From Craspedostauros australis (Eukaryota; Bacillariophyta; Bacillariophyceae; Mastogloiales; Achnanthaceae), in contig JAMXDE010000054.1 in the NCBI GenBank assembly GCA_026770025.1, positions 124,001-188,000 of the forward strand: a DNA stretch of 64,000 bases. The letters run 5' to 3'. Both the position numbers and the translations under genes were made by a program. The number at the start of each line of letters is the position of its first letter. Position 1 is the stretch's first letter. The notes beneath the pieces are model-generated. The model was not told the DNA's origin. It did not search any database and saw only the letters and a list, made by a program, of their open reading frames with translations. Positions 1-10,200 of this stretch are shown here, piece by piece.

Positions 1-880
1 ATTTCGAACACCCGATTCCGACGCGGATGCCATTCGTATTTGGATCCGTATCTCGTCGATACGATCCTTGCAGCTCCTCCACATGCTCCCCATGCGTTCT
101 CGCATTCTCTGGCGACACACTGATGTGTTCAGAATGGGTGGGGCGCTCATACCTCCAAAGGTACACCTCCTTGTGATGATGTCATCATGCTGTTTTTCCG
201 ACACCCAAAAAAATCCCTTTTGTGTGCATCCCAGGCTGCAGCCTCTTCCAGACCTTTGTTTTTTCTGGCGCTTCATGAACCGATCCCTGAGCTAATTTTG
301 AACACATCTTGAATGGGTGGCTTGGCGATCTGGGTGACTTGTGAGTGGCACCCATCACCAGTGAAGTCACGTGATGTGTCTGCCACCACCCACCAAAAAA
401 CTCTTGCCCTCCACTTGTTTCTTGCGGAGGGCACCTTCCAGGCCACCCCCGACCCTCAAACTTCGTGGGAGCCTTCATACCATCCTCTTGGATGCGTTTT
501 GCCCATCAATAGTCGTTGGAATGGCCTGTGCATTCCAGGCAGAGACCGTATCCAACAAGCGGATTTTCCTCCGAATCGTGTCATGTGCGCGTGGGCCTGC
601 CACGGTCCCAAATCAACCACGATGGCATCCCCCTCTCGCTCATCCACCAAACTTTACATGGCGGTTCCGCCTATGCGCTCAGATCTTGCACTGGACCGCT
701 GGTTGTGGCAGTGCCGTCGATGCCATTCGACAGCGCTTGAGGAGTTTTGTTGTGTTTCTCCATTGTCGTGTTGTTGTGTTGTGTTTGGTGTTCTCAAACA
801 GTTTTTGCTGTTGGGGGCCATGGAAATTAACCACAAATCTACCGAATGCGCCCATCAATGAGAACACTTTGCGAGTCCCG
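1..880. repeat. Interspersed repeat R1, left copy
   Basis: This stretch aligns in the same orientation with 11225-12085, by eye at roughly 70-80% identity with small indels. Shared landmarks include the tract ending in CGATCCTTGCAG, the phrase around ATGGGTGGCTTGGC, and the block near CTCTCG..CCACC late in the repeat. The copy may start before the window. Short open frames are present on both strands but none has a recognisable domain, and they are not conserved as proteins between the copies. It is probably a non-autonomous or decayed mobile element; its class cannot be told from the sequence. Confidence 0.7.
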
Positions 881-1748
881 AATTGCGAATCCATTCCACA
901 ACGATACAGCGGAGGCACAAAATCCTCCTCACAAAGTTGACAGAGGAAACACAGCGCATCTCAAACGAGTTCCTCCTGTTTCTCTGTTGCTTGTAGTCAT
1001 AGCTTACACAGAATGTAGAATGACTGTGACCTTCCCACAAAGGAAAGAGTGGATGGTACAAGGCACCTTGTGACCATCCTCCGTGTTGTCCATGCCGTTC
1101 TGTGGTGCGCTGCGCCGTGCTGCGCGTCAATGACTGGTGATGCGCTGTGCTGTGCTGTGCTGTTCTCCTTGTGTGCCTGATGTGCGTCATGACCAGCCAA
1201 TCTCGTACAATCAGCTTGCAACCTCTATTGACACACAGCTAGTATTCACCATGAGTTCCCTTGTTGTTAGACCATGTGTGCTGAATCAATCCAATCGTTG
1301 TTCGAGTTTTGAGTCCTTTGTGTCAATCACACTTCGATTCGAAAGATCCAAGAAAACTACTCGATAGAATTCGGAAAATGTGATGCGGGTTTCAGACCCA
1401 AGACAGAATTAGGAAGATGATCCAAGAGGATCAAAGAGACTCTATTATACCTCCAAACATGTGTCATAGCACATGTTTGGACACAGATACACAAATTAGC
1501 AGGAGTAACCAGCAGTTTGGCATGGTTACAACACAATGGACAATGGTGAATAGCACCATTAGTGGAGCCAAGAAGTAGAAAACAGGAAGATGATGAACTC
1601 TTATTGATGAGCTCATAATCTCAACAAACTTAACTTTGTAAACCATCACTTCAAACAAGCACACACAATAACACAGTTCTATCAACCTTCACCCACATTG
1701 GACATAGTTGTATCATCCTGCAATCACTGTCCTCTGCACCTCACAAGC
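881..1748. other. Non-coding stretch before the mariner-like ORF
   Basis: No supported gene. It holds a short run of GTGCT units near 1138-1166 and an inverted repeat at about 1452-1480 (CCAAACATGTG ... CACATGTTTGG) that could form a hairpin. I looked here for a terminal inverted repeat of the adjacent transposase gene and found no match in 4302-5019. Confidence 0.6.
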
Positions 1749-4301
1749 ATGTTGCGTGCTGGGGATTGTGTGAAGGTGGCACCTCACACTGACTCAAATG
1801 ACAAGATCCGTGACCTGGGCGTATGCCATGTTGAGTTTGCAATGAAGCAGACCACGGACGGCGCTACAATCAAACGCGATGAGCCTCTTGCACCAGGAGA
1901 GGTGGCGATGGTCATGGTGACCCCAGTCATGGGGCAGCGCCGAATGTACATCGTTCGTGAGGATCTGTGCGCACCACACAGCCTTGCTACCTTTGCACGG
2001 ACTCCAAACGCTGGTGGCCTTGCTAAGCCTTCCCTCCTTTCTCCCCAGCATCACTCTGTCGCTGCCACGCGTGTCAACAACAAGGCTAAGCCCCCCACAC
2101 CATCCCCAACTACCACGGAATCGCAAGAAGCCAAAATCGCAGGTTTTCTTGAGGTCTCGCGGCGTCAGAAAGCAACAGCAATCGCCCAGCTCACGAAGCA
2201 GATGAAGAAAGGCGCGAAAACAAAAGGATGGTTGCGAAAGGATGGAGGGCATAGTATTGCTAAGCCTGGTAATCCTAGCAAACGCCTTGACAAAGAAGAC
2301 AATCGGAACTACACTGTTCTCTATTTCAATTTGGGTGGGATTCCAGCACATGCAGAGTTGATCGCCCATGCATGGGGTATCGACCGCACCACAGTGAGAC
2401 GCAACATTGTGAAATTCCAAACAGAGACGCTCGAATGCAAGAAGCGAAGCGACACAGGCAGCAGCATCTTCACCTGCCCCACCAAACAACGACAGTACTT
2501 CACGCAGCGTACAGCCTTTGCGAAACAACTACGTCTTCAACATCCAGACCAACAGTTCAAGAACGACGAAATCGCTTCTGCCTATGCCTCTGCTTCGCCT
2601 CAAGAGCTGGCATCCGCAAAAGCACTGGCAGATATGTGGTTGGAGCGTGGTCCCTTCCTGCAATTTGAGCTCCAGGATGTGTTGCGACGGTGCAATGGCG
2701 CAATCTCGTGGGACGCAATTGCTTGGAAACTGGCAGGCAGCGGAAACCCGCAAATCGTTGGTCCGAAGTGTATTTGCAACTTTGTCATGGGATTGGAAGG
2801 CAGCGAGTACCGTTCTACAAGAATACTCCCTATGATCAATGGCACCACTACAGCAAAGCGCGACATCTGGGCCAAGGACTTCTGTGTGTTCTGGGAATCA
2901 GCGAAGCTGTTCGAGAATACGCAAGTTGTCCTTGTCCACATGGACGAAAAGTGGTTCTACTCTATTGTCGCTCGCAAGCATCTCAAATATGTGCCCCAGA
3001 TGGGAGTTAAGCCTGTTGACCATGCTGTGCACCACAAGTGCCACACTGACAAGACCATGGTAATTGCATCAACAGCATTTGCCCCAACAGACAACCGCTT
3101 TGAGCGAGGAGGAAAGGCATATCAGGTGAACTTTGAGCGTGTTGGGCGCAATGCTCCAGCGCAAAAGACTACGTACAAGCGAACTTGGGTCTCGCCAACG
3201 GAGTACAAGCACCTTCCTGATCCCATGAAAATCTCTCGTGTGAAGGGTAAACTGTACTTCCAAGCGCTGGAGATCACAGGCAGCAAGGAATCAGTTGGTG
3301 CGCCTGACAAGCCCAAGCCGAAGTATAGCCTCAAGAAATTCTTCCGCGAAAAAGAAATCCCCGCACTGGATTCGCTCGCCAACAAAATCAAGGCCGAAAC
3401 GGGCAAGAATGTGGTGATTCGGTACCAGATGGATGGCGCGGGGCCACACAGAGACACGGAACTACTCAGGTTCATCAACGAGGAGTTCGACAGTCGCGGA
3501 TGGCACTTACGACTGCAACCACCAAATTCTCCCATCACGAATGTGAAAGACGATGCGATATTCCCAGCGATGTCGAAACACGTGTCAGCATATCAAGGTG
3601 AACACCATGGAAGCCGATTGCTTACCACTGAGGCATTGTGGAAGGCCTGTGGAACCTGTTGGGAGCAATTTGGGCTGGACAAGGTGGCTAACGCGTATGT
3701 TCGCCACCATCAGATCGCCTACGCAATTTGTGCTGCGAAAGGAGGTGACGAATTTGTGACGGAGAACAAGGGACTGCACATGAACGTGCGGAAGCAAACG
3801 TCCACTGAATTCGACAAGGAGGGCAACGAGATTGGCGTTACCGTGTCTCACATGGACTTCACGTTGGAGGAGGAGGAGGATGACGCATCCAACACGACCA
3901 CCAAGAAACCAACTGCAACAGGCAACAAAGGCAAATCAGCTGGCTTCAAATACGCCAAGCCCGACATCAAAGGTATGTACAATGATGCACTCAAGGTAAT
4001 GGCTGTCAGTGGACTGCAGTGCCTGAAAACGAACCTGCCAACAACCAGCAGCCTCATTCCGTTGCTGGAGAAGCAAATTGTTGAGACCATCAAGTGCAAC
4101 AAGGAGACTGAACAACAGAATAAAGGCAAGAAGAGAAAGAAGCAACCCAGCAAGAGCAAAGCCGACATCATTGAGCCTCGCAACAGCAACAGCAAAGCCA
4201 AAGCAGCACCCACCATGAACACATTCGAAGTGGCCTGTCTGGCTGGCAAGGCCAAGCATCACAGCAAAGCAGAGCAGGATACCAACACAGCAGAGATGTA
4301 G
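1749..4301 (+). CDS. Mariner-like (Tc1/mariner superfamily) transposase, long form
   Basis: This 850-residue ORF starts at the first ATG; an open frame without ATG extends 51 bases further upstream. A helix-turn-helix-like stretch lies near residues 200-230 (AWGIDRTTVRRNIVKF). The catalytic RNase-H fold follows. The first Asp is in HMDEKWF (about residue 399), the second in YQMDGAGPH (about 562), and the third in the block QPPNSPITNVKDD (about 601-602), giving a DD38D or DD39D spacing. The phrase QPPNSP..NV.D matches plant-type mariner elements better than animal ones. At 850 residues it is about twice the usual mariner length, because of a 200-residue N-terminal extension and a Lys-rich C-terminal tail after residue 680. 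The frame is intact, so it could be active, but I found no terminal inverted repeats or TA duplication. Confidence 0.85.
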   Translation: MLRAGDCVKVAPHTDSNDKIRDLGVCHVEFAMKQTTDGATIKRDEPLAPGEVAMVMVTPVMGQRRMYIVREDLCAPHSLATFARTPNAGGLAKPSLLSPQHHSVAATRVNNKAKPPTPSPTTTESQEAKIAGFLEVSRRQKATAIAQLTKQMKKGAKTKGWLRKDGGHSIAKPGNPSKRLDKEDNRNYTVLYFNLGGIPAHAELIAHAWGIDRTTVRRNIVKFQTETLECKKRSDTGSSIFTCPTKQRQYFTQRTAFAKQLRLQHPDQQFKNDEIASAYASASPQELASAKALADMWLERGPFLQFELQDVLRRCNGAISWDAIAWKLAGSGNPQIVGPKCICNFVMGLEGSEYRSTRILPMINGTTTAKRDIWAKDFCVFWESAKLFENTQVVLVHMDEKWFYSIVARKHLKYVPQMGVKPVDHAVHHKCHTDKTMVIASTAFAPTDNRFERGGKAYQVNFERVGRNAPAQKTTYKRTWVSPTEYKHLPDPMKISRVKGKLYFQALEITGSKESVGAPDKPKPKYSLKKFFREKEIPALDSLANKIKAETGKNVVIRYQMDGAGPHRDTELLRFINEEFDSRGWHLRLQPPNSPITNVKDDAIFPAMSKHVSAYQGEHHGSRLLTTEALWKACGTCWEQFGLDKVANAYVRHHQIAYAICAAKGGDEFVTENKGLHMNVRKQTSTEFDKEGNEIGVTVSHMDFTLEEEEDDASNTTTKKPTATGNKGKSAGFKYAKPDIKGMYNDALKVMAVSGLQCLKTNLPTTSSLIPLLEKQIVETIKCNKETEQQNKGKKRKKQPSKSKADIIEPRNSNSKAKAAPTMNTFEVACLAGKAKHHSKAEQDTNTAEM

Positions 4302-5019
4302 CTGCAAATCGAAGCAGTAGTAGTATATGTTATAGGCACACCTGTGATTGGAGTGCCTATGTGCGCATCATCTGCTTGATGGCATGGAGGATTGTGGTAT
4401 GTGGTGTGTGTTTTGCGTTTTGTGTTTTGTGATGAGTGGTGTGATTATTGTGACGAGGACCGTTATTTTTGTGTCGTGAATGGTGTGCGTTGTGGAGCCA
4501 TCACGTTGTGTCGTGCCGCTCTGATCGGAAAAATTCCAGCCGAACCACACAGAAAATACGCTCCAAGGCCTCAGCTGCGTCGATCGGGGCGCCAACACAA
4601 TCGGTGTGTGTTGCACAAACCAATCGAATGGCAAAGGCTCCTCTTTGTTGTCACCGCACTTGTACATCTGTACCACATCATGCCATGCCAGTACTCCACT
4701 TCCTTTTCATCACACATGTGCAACCCTCACGATCTTTGCTGCCATCAAGTCCATGCGTCTGTACTCGTCACTGGAGCACCAACGATGCATCCTCTGATCA
4801 TTCATCTCTGCTCGTGCCCTGCCGACGGCGCTGCCACTAGCACAATCGTCATGTATTGGTAGACCAGATTAGAGTAGAGCAGAGTGCAACGAATACACAC
4901 CATACAATGCTTGTATACTATACTATGCTGTGTTGTGATGTGCTAGTGCAGCTCCTATAATACATTACATACGACTATGCATTGTGCCCATTGTATCCAC
5001 TATGCCCTATGTGTGTTAT
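4302..5019. other. Intergenic region between transposase and NAGS genes
   Basis: No supported gene. Just after the transposase stop there is a small stem-loop with 8-bp arms (ATAGGCAC at 4332-4339 and GTGCCTAT at 4353-4360). The rest is ordinary sequence; the two flanking genes converge here. Confidence 0.6.
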
Positions 5020-6872
5020 CTATCTATTCCACCACATTTCGGAGGCATCCAAATCCCGAACGCTGGTGATCTTCTTCATGCAAATCTTACTGTCGCATTT
5101 GGCATTGTACACAGCCTGACGGCTGGGCGGCAACCTGCTGACATCGACCTTGTCAAATCTGCATTCGATGAACCATTCCATCGTCTGCGTGCTGAGAACG
5201 AAGACGCAGGATGCCCCCTCCTGCAGACACAGACGTTCCAGGTAGCCAAGCATGGCATCGCCATGTCCTCGCACGCGGTAGTTGCGATCCACAACGAGGC
5301 AAGCGATCTCGGCGAACCCGTTCTCGAACATCTTGAGCTGCCCCCACACCACGACGAGGTCATTGCGCGTGTAGACGTGGTATGAGGATAACATTTTTCT
5401 AGCACGGCCTTTGGCCGATCCACCAGCCTTCCCATCTGGATGAGCGGCGTGATGAGCTCATGGATGGTGCTGACTTCCTTGACCTTGGCCTGGCGGATGC
5501 CATTGTAGACGTTACGGGAGAGCATGGTGCTGCTGCCATCTCGCGTGTACAGCTCCTGCAGCAATGCCCCGTGCCGCGGCGAGATGATGTGCGCACGTCG
5601 GACGCCCTGCTCAAGTGCATGCATGGCCCATCTGATCTTGATGAGTTTGTTGCGCTTGGCACTTTCCTGAGGACAGCTCTCGCCCAAGGTGACGAGACCG
5701 CGCTTGTGGACGTCGACGGTGCGGTGTCGAAGCAGGTTGTGGGCGTCCTTGACACGCAGATGATGGATCTGCTTGCCATGGACGTTGTGCCGCAGCTGCA
5801 TGTCGCCTTCTGTGAAGAAGATGATCTTGCTGGCATCCATGGCACCCGTGACCGTCGCTGCCAAGCTTTCGGAATTGACGTTGAAGACTTCGCCGCTGGG
5901 GCTGACGCCCAATGTTGTGAGCAGGACGATATCACGGGAGTTGTGGACCTGGCGGATCTTTTCCACCTCCACACGATGCACGAATCCTGTGGATTTGTAA
6001 TCGACGCCATCCAGGATGCCCATTGGCTGGGCTGTGTAGAAGTTCCCAGAAACCACATTTCCATCACTGCTGTAGCTGTGATCATTGGGGTTGCTGAATG
6101 GATTCATTGTGTGTTGAGTGTCCATGCGGTTGCCCATTCTGCCCAGAGCTTCATTCCTGTATCCATTCTGACTCGTTCTTCCAAAGTTCTGCTGTTGCTG
6201 TGACTGCTGTTGATAGGATCCATTTGGCGAGGACTGCGAATACTGCTGCTGCTGGTAGTTGCCATTGCCATTCGATGGATAGTCCGAATCGAACTGCGTG
6301 GTCTGATTTGGCGTGCGCAAGTCGTTGGCACCCTGCATGCGCAAAGATCGTGCCAGTTGACGTTCAATCTCATAGCGGATGTATCCTGCCACCTCCTTGA
6401 CCACACGCAGCGCATCACGGTCCGTGACCGTCACGCCATGATGTCGATCCTGCCCTGCGATACGTTGCTGCAGCTGGTAGCGGCATCCCGCGACGATGAC
6501 GATCTTGATGCCCAGCAACCACGACAATGCGATGTCGTTCATGAGGTCCCGCAGGAAGTTGGTGTCCTGACCCTCCATGAGATCGCCCGGAATGTGGAAG
6601 ACGACCAGGGTGTTGCGATGGCTGGCGATATAGTTGGCGGAACCGCGGAACATGTTGACGAAGGTGGATTCTCTGATGCTGTTGGCATCCATGTCCTCTG
6701 GGAGTTCACCGCGATTCGCTGCATTGGGATCCAGCTCGCTGCGGTTGACAGTATTGATGTCATTTGGATCGATGGTGACGAAGGATGTGTCTTTGCATTT
6801 GGGATCGCCAATGTCAACGCCAATGTCAACATCAGCGGTTACAGCTTGTGCTGTTGCTGTTTCGTTCGTCAA
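5020..6872 (-). CDS. N-acetylglutamate synthase (kinase-like plus GNAT domains), with frameshift
   Basis: NAGS transfers an acetyl group from acetyl-CoA to glutamate, the first step of arginine synthesis, usually in plastid or mitochondrion. The upstream part (6872 to about 5395) carries the amino-acid-kinase-like domain, with FVNMFRGSANYIASHR, GEVFNVNSE and TRDGSSTMLSRNVYNGIRQA as family landmarks. It is split by a Gln/Asn-rich insert at about residues 200-300. The GNAT acetyltransferase domain (FAEIACLVVDRNYRVRGHGD) is in a different frame from about 5394 to 5020. The shift falls at an A5 run around 5393-5397, where one extra A would join the frames. The usual WFxERGF motif reads WFIECRF here. 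No ATG opens the frame: 6872 is a TTG, and the first in-frame ATG is at 6692, just before the kinase-like domain, so a targeting peptide or an upstream exon is missing. It could be a sequencing error, a recent pseudogene, or ribosomal frameshifting. Confidence 0.85.
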
Positions 6873-7251
6873 TGCCCTTCGTCGAATTCTGAGGCCATTG
6901 GATTTTGTTGGTTTCCATCGTGAGATCGGTCAATGCAGGCTGCTGTTGGCTGTCATGGCCTGGCACATTCTGTTGTTGCTTCACACGGTCATCACGTTGT
7001 CTTGTGGAGGAAGAGTCACACCATGTCTCTTCCTCTGTTGTGACTCGTTTTTCATGACGTGGAATCCGTTCCCTGTGACGTAGAAGACGGATCAGCGAGA
7101 GCAAACACGAAATAGCTCTAAATATCCAATCGCCGATTCTCCCAAAAGCGAGCAAACCAGTGGCAACAAGGGGCCAAAACTCCACAACTAGTGTTATCGC
7201 GAGTGCATCAACTGCGATCTGGACCTCGTACTCTCCAGAAACAACTACATC
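6873..7251. other. Region between NAGS and the 1175-residue ORF
   Basis: These two genes diverge from this 379-bp interval. The right half (about 7072-7215) is a repeat shared with 12213-12320. The left half may hide the true N-terminus of the NAGS gene: one frame on the minus strand is open and begins with an ATG near 6918, but it does not join the NAGS frame without another shift or an intron that I cannot place. Confidence 0.5.
7072..7215 (+). repeat. Short dispersed repeat R2, copy upstream of the 1175-residue ORF
   Basis: This segment shares the phrase GTGACGTAGA.GACGGATCAG, a TCGCCG.TTCTCCCAAAA block and a C.ACAACTAG.G.TATCG block with 12213-12320, in the same orientation. It lies directly before the start of the 1175-residue ORF, so it may be the 5' end of that mobile element, and the second copy a relic of a related one. 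Confidence 0.6.
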
Positions 7252-10200
7252 ATGCCTCTCTCCACCACCACCAAGGCCCTCTCCAAGGATGCCAACCCCT
7301 CCCCCAGTAAGAAACCGCGTTCTACTTACCCTGTATCTGCTCCTCCTGTTGACTCCAAGGGAAACTTGCTCCCTACCGCGGAGCAACTGTTGCCTGACAA
7401 GCCATCCGCTGTGTTGAGGAAGCCAACCACCATCACGCAAGTGATCGATGTGAAGCCGATGCATGCAGTGGATGGCGGCCTCGTCCCGAACAGTACGCAT
7501 GCGCATGCTCGCGAGCTGCACGTGTTCGTACACATCCTCGATGACAACGGAGGTGTCTACGACAACTCCAACGTCAGGGTGCGCTCGGAAGGACGAGGTG
7601 TCGGGGATGGCACGTTGGTGAGCGTTATCGTGAACGCGCCACCCCCTGCTGTGCCTGATGTTGCTCCGCCTGTCGAGCCTACCCCGCCAGTGAGGCTTCC
7701 CCGGCGCTGCAATACTGTTGTTGCTGGTGGCTATGCAGATGCCTCTGGCGATAGCGACAGCACATACAACGACAACGGCAAGAAGGAACGAGCGCGTGCC
7801 AGCAGGAACAGGAGAGGAGGTCAGTTCGGGTACGATCTGGAAGAGGCGGGAAACTGGAGGCGGCCTGCTGTGATTCGTGTGATGGAGGAGCTCACGGATC
7901 ACTTCGATGTCAACACGTTTACTTCCATGCCTCCCAAGGGATTCGTGCTTGGCTGCAATTGCGACAGGCACACATGGTGGAATGTAACACGTGTGTGGGT
8001 CAACGTGGCTTCCGCGCTCTGGGGTGTGTTGCTCCCTCAGGAGGCTCTGCCAACTCGCCAGATGGAACAGGTGGTGGCGTTTGTTCGTGCTCGCGTGGAC
8101 CTGCCACCGCCTAGCCTGGGTCCGAATCTATACACCCTATGTGTGAGGGGAGAAAAGACACTGGCCAACGCTGCTAGAGCTGTGCTCGCTACATCTACGT
8201 CATTCGCTAATAGCTCTGCAATCCTGTCTCGTCACATGGACAGTTTGCTGGAGGAACAGCGTATTCGTGTCGAGCCCGGACGCGCTACAATGACCCAGAG
8301 TCAACTAACAACCTTGCGCCACGCCTTTGACATGTTCAGCTGTGGCAGACTCATCCCACCACGAGTTCTCCAATACCGTGTGCGTGTTTGTGACCTGTCT
8401 GGCGTGGTGTCCTTCCTCATGACAACAACAACATATAAGGCAGGGTTGAGTCACACAGTACAGTATGGCGGTGTCAATTTTGAAAATGTTCCGGTGTTCG
8501 ATCGTGGAAGCACCACCATCCGAGACTTATTCGGCATGTACTTGTCCACTACCAACAAGCCAGTGGGAAGGCCCGCCTTCACCACCATTACTAACCTACT
8601 CACACGCAAAAGCAAGATCAAGACGGGCCTTTCTTCCTTCGAGAGTTACTTCTGGATGGCCACGGAGAAACTCAAACAGGCAATTTCGCGCCTAGTAGAC
8701 CTGCTGAAGGCTAAGTATGAAGCAGACAAGGAGGAACAAAACAATGCCAATGACGAGAGCGACAGCGACAGCGACAACGACGAGCCAGATGACGTCATCT
8801 CTCCACATGTGCGCACAGCCGATTCTCTCTTGCATGCACTCGAACTGCTTGTTGTGTTCCTCAAATGGGAGTTCACCGCCTCCCACATGCAGCTTCAGTG
8901 TGGCGATCCAATGCACTCGGCCGCGTTCGCTCTCACCACCAAAAAGGAGAAGAAGAAGGCAACATCCACACCAACCAACCAACACAAACCACGCACCAAC
9001 AAGCACAAACGCAAGAAGAACACTCTCAAAAGCGACACGCCAACCATCACAATTGACATTCCTGTGAACACCACAAATGAACAACCACGTAAAGTATGCA
9101 ACCGTTGTGGCACAGCAATGCGATTTGTGAATGATCGTTTTGTCCCATTCGTCGAAATGCTTAAGGACAACGAACTCGCAGAACACAAGGACGAATTGCA
9201 ATCAATGCTCGCGGCGGCGCCGGGATTCGCCAACGAAATTGTTAACTACATGGCTCACAAAGTGCGTGCAAAAGTTCAATTCGGACAAATCGCCTTTTAT
9301 CAATCCGAACTCAACAATAAGCCTGAAAGAGCCTATGTGGTACTCGACCATAAGCAAAAAATTCTACCAACAGGCCAAGGCGAAGCCCAACAAGAATATT
9401 GGGGGAAAAAGGGAATGTCACTGCTTGGGGCAATGGTCATCACGTGTCGCAACGACGTTTTTACTTATCGGTTCATCGACATTGTGGTCGATGGAAGACC
9501 GACGCAAGACACTCTTCAAGTTGGTGGACTGCTTGACATCGTGCAAAAAAAGGTCAAAGACATTCTCCCATCCGTGACTGAAATCATCCTACAGAGCGAT
9601 AACGCGTGTTGCTTTGCCAGTCACGAGCACATCGCGCTCATCACATCGGTACTCAACAAGAACCTTGCGACACGAAAAGCAGCTAAAATCATCGCGTGGA
9701 TCTACACGGAGGCCCAAACTGGTAAGAGCATGCTGGACACCCACTTCGCGTACATCACCCGTGTACTGCGAAAATACGTGCAAAGTGGCAAGGACATCAA
9801 GACCCCTTTCCAAGTCTTCCTCGCGCTCCAAGCCGGTAACATCGCAGGTACGACAACGGTACTGGTCAACGCAGAGACCCTCGAAGGCAACATCACGACG
9901 CTTCCTGGCGCACCAAAACGACGATTCCGCGCGAACGGGCAACAGGTACGTCAGACTCACGAGGTGAAGTATGACGATGACCAGGCGCAGTTGGTGGCTG
10001 CATCTGGCATCACCGAAGACGTCGTGGTGAAGAGCGCTGAATGGGAAGGGTGGATCATCAACCAGCTGGGCGTTGCCGATGTTCACACACACAAGTCCGA
10101 CAAGCTGCCGATCACGTCCGAATCGTTCAGGAAGACGGACAAGACGCGAAAACTCGGGCGCACCGCGGCAGAGAGCAAGGCGCTGGTGTTCGACAAGGCC

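Noticed and set aside
1452-1480. Hairpin as a terminal inverted repeat of the mariner-like element
   Set aside because: Both arms lie on the same side of the ORF and no matching sequence is present downstream of 4301.
4392-4862. Open frame of 156 codons after the mariner-like gene
   Set aside because: It has no domain, is Cys/His-rich, and overlaps other equally long frames in different registers.
6832-7971. A 379-codon minus-strand frame upstream of NAGS
   Set aside because: It crosses into the 1175-residue ORF and does not join the NAGS frame. Only its last 40 codons could belong to the NAGS 5' region, and I could not place a splice site.
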